A stretch of DNA of 64,000 nucleotides from Echinicola pacifica DSM 19836 (GTDB lineage Bacteria; Bacteroidota; Bacteroidia; Cytophagales; Cyclobacteriaceae), in contig NZ_KB890756.1 in NCBI RefSeq assembly GCF_000373245.1, forward strand, positions 62,001 to 126,000, read 5' to 3'. This document shows, piece by piece, positions 42,908-52,028 of this stretch; the stretch's first letter is position 1; each line of letters opens with the position of its first letter. A program made the position numbers and the translations under genes. The notes beneath the pieces are model-generated. The model did not search any database. It was not told the origin of the DNA and was given only the letters and a program-made list of their open reading frames with translations.

Positions 42908-45760
42908 TTACCTGGCCTTAAACGTAAAATATACTCGCCCCTTAGAGGTGCCCGAAACCTGCTTTGGCAGCGAAGAAGGCCCCACCAGGTCGGTTGCATT
43001 CACCTTATTCCTCACCCCGGGGATCACCTCAAAAATCGCCAATCCGGTATCTGGCAAAGTATATAATAATGCATCTCTACCATCCCGAGGGCTATATACC
43101 CCGAGGTAAGTAGATGGATTTTCATTGGCCATAAGTATCTCCCCTTCCTCCGTCTGGAAGGCCGCCCAATGCCAATTATGGAAGTAGCCTTTGAACTCTG
43201 GATAGGTGAATGACTCACCCGGTATGGGGTCATTATAGTCATTTCCCCAGACGTCCAGCCTGGTCCCGTGAATTCGGTTTTGCCATACTCGGTAAGGGCC
43301 TTCTCCCAGCCATCGTATCGATTTTACTTTCTCTTCCGGATAGTCAAACGATACGCCCATCAGCTCCACCGACCCATTATATTCATAGGTATAATCAAGC
43401 TGCACCAATCCTCCAGGCATAATGGTCCACAGCACCTCTTGCATAGGCCCAAAATACTTAGCTTTCACCTGTACGCTGTTTTCCTCCTTGCTGAGCGCAA
43501 TAGAAATTAAATGTTGACTTAGGGGGATTTCCTTATACACCCTATCCATACCTTTCTCAAATTGCGGGTCCACCGTCCCATCCAAGGTCCTATCCCCTCG
43601 GCGTGCGGCAATGAAGCGCGGTCCACCGCCAAAGGAAATGACATTTCCCGCTTCGGTAAGCTGATCAATATGCCCCGTTTCCTTGCTGAAAGTCACACTC
43701 AGAGAGCCTGACTCCACGGATATGCTGGTCTCTGTCTCGCTAGCCTTGACGGCTCCCTTTCCTGCCTGAAGGTAATTCAACTCCTTGTCCCAGGTATAAT
43801 GCCAGGTCCATAGCTCCTGCCCATTGGGGTCCCTAGTGGTCAAATAAAGCACATCGGCTTTCCTCCAGTTGGAGGGTAGGTCAAGGTGCAGCTCACCGGA
43901 TTGGTGCGGAGCAATTGGCGGCCCTGCAATGCTGGCGGTACTGATGACTTTGTGACCACTCTTACCTTCTTGAGGACCATAAAACTCTGCTAGGCTCCAT
44001 TCGAAAGTACATTCATCTAAATGGGTAAAGTCATATCGGTTTTCGACCTTAAAATTGCCCTCAAAATCATTGGGAATCTTATCCTCCTCCATCACCATCA
44101 CCGGAGACCAGACCTCCTTGATGGTATAGAAGCTGCCTTCTTTTTCGTGATGTGGCCCGACTATTCCATCTGCACCATAGTTCCCTTGATTATCTATCCT
44201 CCCGTCCTGATCGGTACGGGCGATACCCTCATCTGCAAATACCCATAGGAAGCCGCCGCCACTGCGAGGGTGCTCACGCATCATCTCCCAGTAATCGTAT
44301 AAGCCTGCTCCATGGCCGCCATCATACAGTCCATGTAAAAATTCCGTGGGCATAAAAATATAATCCCCTCTAAAATACTCCTGCGTTTCGCCATAAGAGC
44401 GATAATGCATGGTCTCCACGCCATTGAGAAGCTGCTGGGGATGCAATACCGGCCGGTCTTGCGGATCCCATTTGGCAAACTCAGTATCGAGTTCACTATT
44501 CCAGCCACCTTCGTTGCCATTATCCCAGAATATCACACTGGGGTGATTCACATCCCTGGTCACCAGAGATTGCACCAGCTTCCTTCCCACCGCCTCATCA
44601 TAATGCCCATGCCATCCTCCTAGCTCATGCAATACATACAATCCCAGCTCGTCACACGCTTCCAGAAACTCAGGGTCTGAGGGATAATGAGATAGCCTTA
44701 CCGCATTCATATTCATTTCTTTTATCAATTTTGCGGCAGCATAGTTTAAGTCCCTATTTAAAGTACGCCCGGATTCTGGCCAGAAGCTATGCTTATTTAC
44801 CCCTTTCATCAGGACCCGCTGCCCATTGATATAAATCCCATCGCTGGCTCTCAGCTCAATAGTCCTGAAGCCAAATCGCTCCTCCACCTCGTGGATCAGC
44901 TGCTCCTCTTGGTACAGGCCAAATCTCACCTGATACAGGTCAGGCGTCTCCGCCGTCCACTGGGCTATATCCTCATAAGTCGCCTCCAGCACCACCTTAT
45001 CCCCACCGGGAACTACTGATGCTGACAGTTCTTTGCTTATGATTTCTCCCGCCGCATTGGTTATTTCGGCCATCACCCGAAGATCCGCAGATGCCGCATT
45101 TCCTAGAAATACCTCCGCCCGAAAATCGCCATTTGCCTGCGCATCGATCGCGGTCCTTGTGATATGCTTTGGCGGCAAGGCTTCCAGAAATACAGGTCTA
45201 AAAATCCCCCCAAAATTCCAGTAATCTGCTCTCCGCTCCGCGAGATTCACGCTGGCATTGCTGGACTCCTTGCTTACCGTAACCTCTAATAGATTCTCCT
45301 CACCATATTTCAATAAATCAGTAAGATCATACCTAAACCGATAAAAAGCCCCCTGATGAAGATCCCCCGCAGAGCGGCCGTTCACACGCACTTCGGTGTC
45401 CGTCATCGAGCCATCAAAGACAATATAAACCCGCTTCTGCTCCCAATCTCGGGGCACCGAAAAGGAGTATTTGTACTTCCCTACCTCGTCGGCAATGCCC
45501 TCCGGAAAGGGCTTCCCATAAAATCTTATCCCATACTGATACTTCCCATACCCCTCCTGCTCCCATACCGAGGGCACATTGATGGTTCCCCATTCTCCAC
45601 TATTCCTCCCGCCACTCACCATAAACTCCCATTCCTTGGTGTCCTGATAGCCTGTCCCTGACAGGTACTGGATTTCCGTCTCCTGGGCATGGAGCTGCTG
45701 AATACTCAATAGCATTATCAAACCTATTATAGATCTTAGTATATCGTTCGAATGAATCAT
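42908..45760 (-). CDS. Glycoside hydrolase family 2 (beta-galactosidase-like)
   Basis: A 950-residue exported enzyme (signal ending QQLHAQ). Order of domains: sugar-binding jelly roll (GTINVPSVWEQEGYG, VYIVFDGSMTDTEVRVNG), Ig-like domain, then the TIM barrel with NKHSFWPESGRTLN, AVRLSHYPSDPEFLEACDELG, the acid/base Glu417 in FWDNGNEGGWN and the nucleophile Glu473 in MPTEFLHGL, then C-terminal beta domains ending with LDYTYEYNG and KSIRWLGEGPYRVWQN. The last region is that of the GH2 beta-galactosidase small-chain fold. Both catalytic Glu are present. Specificity (galactoside, glucuronide or other) cannot be fixed from sequence. Confidence 0.92.
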   Translation of the reverse strand: MIHSNDILRSIIGLIMLLSIQQLHAQETEIQYLSGTGYQDTKEWEFMVSGGRNSGEWGTINVPSVWEQEGYGKYQYGIRFYGKPFPEGIADEVGKYKYSFSVPRDWEQKRVYIVFDGSMTDTEVRVNGRSAGDLHQGAFYRFRYDLTDLLKYGEENLLEVTVSKESSNASVNLAERRADYWNFGGIFRPVFLEALPPKHITRTAIDAQANGDFRAEVFLGNAASADLRVMAEITNAAGEIISKELSASVVPGGDKVVLEATYEDIAQWTAETPDLYQVRFGLYQEEQLIHEVEERFGFRTIELRASDGIYINGQRVLMKGVNKHSFWPESGRTLNRDLNYAAAKLIKEMNMNAVRLSHYPSDPEFLEACDELGLYVLHELGGWHGHYDEAVGRKLVQSLVTRDVNHPSVIFWDNGNEGGWNSELDTEFAKWDPQDRPVLHPQQLLNGVETMHYRSYGETQEYFRGDYIFMPTEFLHGLYDGGHGAGLYDYWEMMREHPRSGGGFLWVFADEGIARTDQDGRIDNQGNYGADGIVGPHHEKEGSFYTIKEVWSPVMVMEEDKIPNDFEGNFKVENRYDFTHLDECTFEWSLAEFYGPQEGKSGHKVISTASIAGPPIAPHQSGELHLDLPSNWRKADVLYLTTRDPNGQELWTWHYTWDKELNYLQAGKGAVKASETETSISVESGSLSVTFSKETGHIDQLTEAGNVISFGGGPRFIAARRGDRTLDGTVDPQFEKGMDRVYKEIPLSQHLISIALSKEENSVQVKAKYFGPMQEVLWTIMPGGLVQLDYTYEYNGSVELMGVSFDYPEEKVKSIRWLGEGPYRVWQNRIHGTRLDVWGNDYNDPIPGESFTYPEFKGYFHNWHWAAFQTEEGEILMANENPSTYLGVYSPRDGRDALLYTLPDTGLAIFEVIPGVRNKVNATDLVGPSSLPKQVSGTSKGRVYFTFKAR

Positions 45761-45868
45761 TATTGATAAGGTTGTGATGTATGATGATTAATGATGGTTT
45801 TTCTTTGGCAGGGCCAAACAACTTCCCTCGCCTTCTGTATCCATCGGATAAGCCTTCCAGCGTCTCTT

Positions 45869-48058
45869 TTACAGTATGGCTTTATAGTGAACGGTATATT
45901 CCACTCCGGGAGAAATCGACAATTCGTATACGCCTTCCCCTAGGTCTTTGATCGATCCTGTGTTGGTTTTGGGCTTGGATTTACTGTGGAATATCAGCAG
46001 GCCCTGACCCTGATCGGCAGACAACCTGATTTCTTTCCTGGAGCAATACACCGCAATCTCCCCTTCAGGACTGGGCACCTTCCCTTCCATCCATTCCAAC
46101 CCTCCCAGATTGGGGCGTACCTCGTATTGGCCATAGCCCTCCGACAGGGGCTTCACGCCGAGGTAGTACTTACCAAATAAGTAGATCGGACTGGCACCCC
46201 AGGCGTGGCAAAGACTTTTGCCATAGGGCCGGCCATACATGGCGAGATGCTCCTCTCCTGACTCCTCTGGATCATATTTCTCCCAAAATGAGGTAGCGCC
46301 AAGATCAAGCATCCCTCCCCAATAATCTCTTATCTCCTCCAGGACAAACTCCTGCTCACCCAAGGCACATAAAGCTTCCAACTCATAAAATCGCATATAT
46401 GGAGTGGTGATTTTCTGTACATTATCATTCAGCAACACGGATTGCTTCACCGCTTGCTTTTGTTCCTCAGAAAAATAATCGAAGAAGATCCCAAACATAT
46501 TGGCATAGCGGGTGACCTGGTCCAGCACCTGCCCATCCACTCGCTGATGCATCATGGCCTGCCGATCCGCTGACCAAAACACCTCAAAAAGCTTTTCCTT
46601 CATTTCTTCCGCCAAGGCCCCATATCGCTGTCTGCCTTGCTCATCTCCTGCGATCTCTGCGCTGACAGCCATGGCCTCCAGGCTTCTGGCAAATAACATC
46701 TGCTCAAAACTCACTTCTCCCTGCTTGCTCAAGCCGTCTGCCCAATCGATAAATATCCAATCACCAGGAAGGCCTTCCATCATGCCATTTTCATTGCGCC
46801 GATCGAGGCAGAATTCCATCATGCTCACCATTCGGGGATAAAAATTCCTGATAAACTCCTTATCGCCTGAGTATAAATAATAATCATATATGCCCACAAA
46901 CCAATAAAAGGAATAATCCATAATGGTATTCATATGGCTGGAAATGGGGTCTTTGCCCCGAAGGGCTAATAAGGTCCTGCGCACCGAGGCATTGTCAAAA
47001 AATAAATAATAATTCATCAAATAACTCTGATAGGCATCGCCAGACCAGATCCAACGATCTCTTTTGATCCCATCGAGAAAGAACTCACGGGTATTCAAAT
47101 GCATGGTATAGGCAGAAACCTCCCAAATTTCATTGAGCAAATCATCGGAGCTATTCCACTCCCCACGATAGTCCAGCGGAAGGTATTCGTAATGCATCGA
47201 TACCGAATCGTAGCTGATCGCTCCCTCGGATTGCAGCTGCACATAGCGGAAGGCCTTGGAGCTCTCCACCATATAGGCCTCCTCCTGGCTGCCATCAAAA
47301 CGTAAATAATCCAGTGTCTCACAATAGACACTGTCCAAGGCTTCCTCCTCCGATTCTCCATAATAAAGGTTGATTTTCCCCTTTCCTCGCAAGCCGTGAA
47401 ATTGTATATATCCAAAAGTCTCCCTCCCAAAATCCACCAACTCTCCCTGACCTATCGCTCTCCTATCAGTCGCATAGTGCGGGCTCGTGGCCAATCGGAA
47501 CTGTGAAGGAAGGTCCTGCGGACTGTCAAAATCCCAGGAGCCCACCACCTCCCAATTGGTGCCGGACTGATCGGAGGCCTTTCCAGTCTCATCGATCCAT
47601 TCCTTATCCTCATAGGTCACCTGCCAGGAGGAATCGGTCACCAGCTGCGAGCCCTGAATATACACCGAGGGTACTTGCTCCTGATTATACACCTTGATCA
47701 CCAGGCTGTGATTTCCCGCAGGAATTTTCACCGTTTTAGGATTGCCATGCAGCTGCTTTCCATCCAGCTGAAGCTTATATTGCCCCTCAGTGAAAATCTG
47801 CAGCTCCTCCTCTTTCTCCAAAGAAAAGTCCTTCCTGAAAGTCACCATTGCATAGGGACTATAATACCGCCATAATGGTGGCAGGAAGGCACCTCGCTCC
47901 GTCCTGCGGGCCTGCATCTTATTGCTAAGCCATATCTCATAATCTCCAGGATACCATATCCAGGTGGCTGTGGGAGCTTTTTCCTGTGCCTGCACCTTCA
48001 AAGCAGCAAAACACATCATAAAAAGTAAAATAAGAAGGGTATATTTTCGGGTTTCCAT
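45869..48058 (-). CDS. Glycoside hydrolase family 78-like alpha-L-rhamnosidase
   Basis: A 729-residue exported protein (signal ending KVQAQ). After N-terminal beta domains comes GELVDFGRETFGYIQFHGL, and then the (alpha/alpha)6 barrel with REFFLDGIKRDRWIWSGD, the rhamnosidase hallmark (acidic residues around the catalytic pocket), WFVGIYDYYLYSGD, GLPGDWIFIDWADG and LGATSFWEKYDP, plus the C-terminal beta-sandwich with HAWGASPIYLFGKYYLGV. It would remove terminal alpha-L-rhamnose by inversion. It lies in the middle of the minus-strand glycan operon. Confidence 0.9.
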   Translation of the reverse strand: METRKYTLLILLFMMCFAALKVQAQEKAPTATWIWYPGDYEIWLSNKMQARRTERGAFLPPLWRYYSPYAMVTFRKDFSLEKEEELQIFTEGQYKLQLDGKQLHGNPKTVKIPAGNHSLVIKVYNQEQVPSVYIQGSQLVTDSSWQVTYEDKEWIDETGKASDQSGTNWEVVGSWDFDSPQDLPSQFRLATSPHYATDRRAIGQGELVDFGRETFGYIQFHGLRGKGKINLYYGESEEEALDSVYCETLDYLRFDGSQEEAYMVESSKAFRYVQLQSEGAISYDSVSMHYEYLPLDYRGEWNSSDDLLNEIWEVSAYTMHLNTREFFLDGIKRDRWIWSGDAYQSYLMNYYLFFDNASVRRTLLALRGKDPISSHMNTIMDYSFYWFVGIYDYYLYSGDKEFIRNFYPRMVSMMEFCLDRRNENGMMEGLPGDWIFIDWADGLSKQGEVSFEQMLFARSLEAMAVSAEIAGDEQGRQRYGALAEEMKEKLFEVFWSADRQAMMHQRVDGQVLDQVTRYANMFGIFFDYFSEEQKQAVKQSVLLNDNVQKITTPYMRFYELEALCALGEQEFVLEEIRDYWGGMLDLGATSFWEKYDPEESGEEHLAMYGRPYGKSLCHAWGASPIYLFGKYYLGVKPLSEGYGQYEVRPNLGGLEWMEGKVPSPEGEIAVYCSRKEIRLSADQGQGLLIFHSKSKPKTNTGSIKDLGEGVYELSISPGVEYTVHYKAIL

Positions 48059-48303
48059 TGCGCTAATTGGTTTATTCTCTTAAAACTGCAAGGATTATGA
48101 CAAACCTTTATCCTGTACATTCCTGCTTCGGCTTGGGTGAAATAATGAGTAATGCTGTGCCCCTGGTCCCATCTGCTAAGCAGAGGTTTATGAAAGCTGA
48201 ATCTGTGCCCTATCCATGCACGTCTGACCAAGGATCGCCCTGATTCACGGGGCACCTTCCCACCATTAAAACACCCTTTTTCAATTATTAATAAAGCATC
48301 CTG

Positions 48304-49890
48304 CTAATGCCCATTAAACAGCAAATACATCCCCACCATCACGGTGATCAAAGCAATCCAAAGCCACTTGACCTTATTTGGTAATTTGGGGATAGTCCCA
48401 AAATCCAGGGTACTTATATACAAGTTCTTTCTATTACGATCGATATAGCTAATCACCACAATCAAGGCGGCTAAGAACACGAAAATATAGAATGAAAGCA
48501 GCAGGAAATGTGGCCAAAAGGTATATTCCGCATTCGGAAAAACCCACAAATAGCCCACTCCAATCGTCAGGCTCAACAGGGTCCCAAAGAGCAGAATACT
48601 ATTGGCTGCCTTCGTGGTGGTCTTCTTCCATAATACACCAAAGAGAAACACCACAGACATCGGTGGGGCTATAAATCCTAAAATAGACTGGAAGACATCG
48701 AAGAGATTTAGCCCCTGGATGCTATCGATGGCCAGAGTAATAAATACCGCTATAATAGCCCCCAGTATTGTCACCACCCTGCCCATGCGGATGATCTGTT
48801 GCTGGCTGGCCGCAGGTCTATATTTCTTTACATATATATCCATCGTAAATACCGTGCTCAGGGCATTCAGGGCGGAGTCAATTGTACTGACCAATGCAGC
48901 AATCAATACAGCCATCACCAGCCCCGTCATTCCCACCGGAAAAAGCGAGGTGACCATAGTCATATAAGCCTCATCCGGATCCTCCAAATCAGGGAAAAGC
49001 ACAAAACACATGATCCCTGGCAGAATAAATAAGGCTACATCCAAAATCTTCAGCCAGCCGGTAAAGTTGGCGCCTAACTGACCCTCCTTGAGATTCCTGG
49101 CACCCAAGACAGACTGCACCATGGACTGATCAGTACACCAAAACCACACCCCCATCACCGGATATCCCAGCGCAATCGCCACCCAGGGGTAATTAGGGTC
49201 CTCTGCCGGTAGAAGCAGGTTCCAATATTCCGGAGGAGTCTGTGCAATCAGCTCGCCAACTCCTCCCACCTGATACAGACCCGTCAGGGTAAGGGCCAAG
49301 GATACCACTATCAATAAAACCATTTGAAACACATTGGTATAGGCAATGGCTTTCAGGCCTCCGGCAATGGTAAAAAAAGAGGCTATTGCCAGAAGCAATA
49401 TCACCGATATCCAAAGCGGCAAGTCAAGCATCTGACGCACCAGTATCCCCCCTGCAAATAATGTCAAGGATAGCCAGCTGATCAGCACCGTCACAATGGT
49501 GTACCAAGCCAGGATATTCTGCGTGGAATCCCCAAAACGCTTCCCCATAAATTCGGGCAAGGTCTGCACCCTGGCCCCCAGATACCGCGGGGCAAAGACC
49601 ACCGCTAGCAGGAAAATGAATATAAATGCATACCAGGCAAAATTCCCCGCCACGATCCCTGTGGTATAACCTATGCTCGCTGAGGCGATCAGCATAGAAG
49701 GCCCCACATTGGTCCCCCACATCGTAAATCCTATGCTCGGCCAGCGCAGTGACTTGCCCGCCAAAAACAGGTTTTCACCGCTGGCGGGCTGCTTGCGGAA
49801 GCTCACCCAATAGCCAATAGCGATTAGCGTCACCAGGTATATTCCCACCACCGCAAAGTCCAGTGGCTGTAGTATTTCGTGTATTTCCAT
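48304..49890 (-). CDS. Sodium/solute symporter (SSS family)
   Basis: A 528-residue inner-membrane protein with about 14 hydrophobic segments. The N-terminus has the LeuT-fold SSS pattern: VGIYLVTLIAIGYWVSFRK, GENLFLAGKSLRWPSIGFTM, then YTTGIVAGNF, TLPEFMGKRFG and TIAGGLKAIAYTNVFQM. Segment 8 carries ALVSTIDSALNALSTVFTMDIY, where Ser/Thr residues contribute to the Na2 site. It would take up a monosaccharide with sodium. Location inside the locus suggests a sugar freed in the periplasm, such as rhamnose, arabinose or a uronic acid. Confidence 0.92.
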   Translation of the reverse strand: MEIHEILQPLDFAVVGIYLVTLIAIGYWVSFRKQPASGENLFLAGKSLRWPSIGFTMWGTNVGPSMLIASASIGYTTGIVAGNFAWYAFIFIFLLAVVFAPRYLGARVQTLPEFMGKRFGDSTQNILAWYTIVTVLISWLSLTLFAGGILVRQMLDLPLWISVILLLAIASFFTIAGGLKAIAYTNVFQMVLLIVVSLALTLTGLYQVGGVGELIAQTPPEYWNLLLPAEDPNYPWVAIALGYPVMGVWFWCTDQSMVQSVLGARNLKEGQLGANFTGWLKILDVALFILPGIMCFVLFPDLEDPDEAYMTMVTSLFPVGMTGLVMAVLIAALVSTIDSALNALSTVFTMDIYVKKYRPAASQQQIIRMGRVVTILGAIIAVFITLAIDSIQGLNLFDVFQSILGFIAPPMSVVFLFGVLWKKTTTKAANSILLFGTLLSLTIGVGYLWVFPNAEYTFWPHFLLLSFYIFVFLAALIVVISYIDRNRKNLYISTLDFGTIPKLPNKVKWLWIALITVMVGMYLLFNGH

Positions 49891-50026
49891 AGGTATTTTG
49901 GGGAATCAATTCATTCGAAAATTTAATGCTGAGCATCATATGCCCTCAGCTAGCATCCCGACCTGTCTGGGAGTAAATGGCTCTCCATGCTCCTCCAGCC
50001 TGACGCCGGGATGGATCAGGCCGGAC

Positions 50027-50782
50027 TTAAGCGGGAACTTCCTTTTTTCTTTCGCCCTGCTGGATGAAGGGCTCCGCCCAATATAGAGGCTCTCCACTTG
50101 CTTTGAGGATAGGTTCCGCAGAATATTGGATGAGCAATACTCGCCTGGATTTATTTGTCTGATTGGAGCCACTGCGGTGAAAGCAGGTGCTGGAAAATAA
50201 GGCTACATCGCCAGCATTTAGAATTGCCGGTATTCCAGGGTTTTCACCGAAATACCCAATCTTGTCATTTGTCCCCTCCTGAAGGCGATGGTCTATGCGG
50301 TCCCTAGTCCCTGCATCTGAGTAGGGAAGAAGGTAAACAGTGCCATTTTCTTCGGTCACATCGTCCAGCGGACACCAGATAGAAAGGTAAGGTTTGTGCT
50401 CAAAATCCAAATAACCCGAATCCTGATGCCAGCTGAAAGTCATCCCTTTATCTGCGGCCTTTACCACAAACTGCTCCAGGAATAAATAGACCTCCTCACC
50501 AAGGATTTTGCGGGTTATCTCCTCCAGCTCCTTCCCAAAAATCAGCTCCTGCATGGTCTGGCTATCCTTATACCTCAAGGCAATAAAATACCGCTTTCCC
50601 TTATGATTGATCTCATCGACCTCCACGCCTTTTCGATCCATCTCATCGTCTTTCTCCTTCATAAATCGCTGACATTCGTCTTTCAGCCGCTCCAGCAGCG
50701 CTACAGGGATGACGTTCTTCACGATGCAGAAGCCTTCCTCCTGAAATTGCTTTAATTGTTCTGTTGATAAAATAGTGTTCAT
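50027..50782 (-). CDS. Phytanoyl-CoA dioxygenase family enzyme (PhyH)
   Basis: A 251-residue soluble enzyme of the Fe(II)/2-oxoglutarate PhyH family. The facial triad is visible: His119 and Asp121 in FSWHQDSGY and His202 in STCFHRSGSN, followed by Arg213/Arg214 for 2-oxoglutarate. The N-terminus has the usual GFCIVKNVIPVALLERLK. It has no signal peptide, so it acts in the cytoplasm. The substrate is unknown; its place next to an oxidoreductase in a glycan locus suggests oxidation or demethylation of an unusual sugar, which is inference. Confidence 0.88.
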   Translation of the reverse strand: MNTILSTEQLKQFQEEGFCIVKNVIPVALLERLKDECQRFMKEKDDEMDRKGVEVDEINHKGKRYFIALRYKDSQTMQELIFGKELEEITRKILGEEVYLFLEQFVVKAADKGMTFSWHQDSGYLDFEHKPYLSIWCPLDDVTEENGTVYLLPYSDAGTRDRIDHRLQEGTNDKIGYFGENPGIPAILNAGDVALFSSTCFHRSGSNQTNKSRRVLLIQYSAEPILKASGEPLYWAEPFIQQGERKKEVPA

Positions 50783-50862
50783 CTGAATTATTGGTTAATT
50801 GGTTGTGATAAGTGTTTAGTGTTTTTTTATTCGTTTCTGTTGCTGGGCGCAATGGTGAAAAT

Positions 50863-51957
50863 TCATTTTCCCAATAAGGCTTCCAGGCCATATTCCTCAA
50901 TGACTGCCGCCACCTTTTCGGGCTTGCCAGACTGCAAGCTCCTTTCCATGGTCTTCAGCAGAGCGATGGTGCCGACCCCCTCGATCAGATCGGGATAGGC
51001 CACAAAGTCAGTCTTAATGCTATCTGCAAAATGTTCGAGGTAATTATTATACTCTCCCGCATGATGACTCTTCCCCTCAAATCTGAAGTAATGCTTCGAC
51101 TTATGCTCCCAGGTCACCAGCTGCTCCTCCCCTGACTGATCGGTAATGGCATAGCGCAATTCCATATAATCTCCTTGGCTGCTCCCCGTGGTTCCGCGAA
51201 GAATGCAGCTCATCTCACTGTCTCGAAGTGCCGGCTGCACCGGACCTGAATAGGCTCCCGATACCCGGGCAATTCTTCCGTCTTTGGACTTATAAATAAA
51301 ATGCATGGTGTCAGGGTTTTTCAGACCACCTGCTTGTCCATTGGCGCTGAGCATGCCATAGCCCATCACTTCTACTATTTCGGGAAGGTACCAGCGGATA
51401 AAATCCACGGGATGACTTAATCCGCCATATAGCCACTTAAATGAAGGCTCCAAGGCCCAGGGCTTTTCCAAAAACCATCGGTGGTCCGCATGGTAATAGG
51501 CCTCCACCGTAATCAGATCCCCGATCAAACCCTTATTATAATCCGCGCGCTGCCGCTTCATCGGCTCAAAGAACCGACTACTTTGCCCCACGAATAGGCG
51601 CTTACCTGATTTCCGCTGCAGTTCTATCAGGGCCTTCGCCTCCTGAAGATCATCCAGCAAAGGCTTGGTGCATACCACATGCTTCCCTGCCTCCAGTGCC
51701 ATTTTGATATGCTCGGCATGAAGCCTATCGGGGGTATAGATGCCTATTGCATCGATGGATGGATCCTCCAGCATCTCCTCATATCGCGTGGTATAATGTG
51801 GAAAATCAAATTCCTTTGATCTCTGTCGGCAGACCTCCTCATTGCGGTCACAGATGGTGACTAAGGCGATCTTATCACTGTGCATGGCCGCAGAGATGGT
51901 ACTTCGCCCTTCTCCCAAGCCCAGTATTCCCAGTCGTAATTTTCCTTCTTTCGTCAT
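50863..51957 (-). CDS. Gfo/Idh/MocA family oxidoreductase
   Basis: A 364-residue NAD(P)-dependent enzyme. The Rossmann fold starts LRLGILGLGEGRSTIS, followed by TICDRNEEV, IDAIGIYTPDRLHAEH and GKHVVCTKPLLDDL (the usual EKP Lys is in TKP). The C-terminal domain carries the substrate-side GGLSHPVDFIRWYLPE, with the conserved His. Such enzymes oxidise or reduce hydroxyl groups of sugars, inositols or uronates. The start is at ATG 51957; the open frame extends to 51984. It lies 71 bp after the GH31 gene and 80 bp before the dioxygenase gene. Confidence 0.88.
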   Translation of the reverse strand: MTKEGKLRLGILGLGEGRSTISAAMHSDKIALVTICDRNEEVCRQRSKEFDFPHYTTRYEEMLEDPSIDAIGIYTPDRLHAEHIKMALEAGKHVVCTKPLLDDLQEAKALIELQRKSGKRLFVGQSSRFFEPMKRQRADYNKGLIGDLITVEAYYHADHRWFLEKPWALEPSFKWLYGGLSHPVDFIRWYLPEIVEVMGYGMLSANGQAGGLKNPDTMHFIYKSKDGRIARVSGAYSGPVQPALRDSEMSCILRGTTGSSQGDYMELRYAITDQSGEEQLVTWEHKSKHYFRFEGKSHHAGEYNNYLEHFADSIKTDFVAYPDLIEGVGTIALLKTMERSLQSGKPEKVAAVIEEYGLEALLGK

Positions 51958-52028
51958 CTTTTTTGTCTTTGCGAGGCCTAGCATATCGCCTCTTAGCCCT
52001 TTTCTTTAGGCTTTCGCCTGAATAATTA

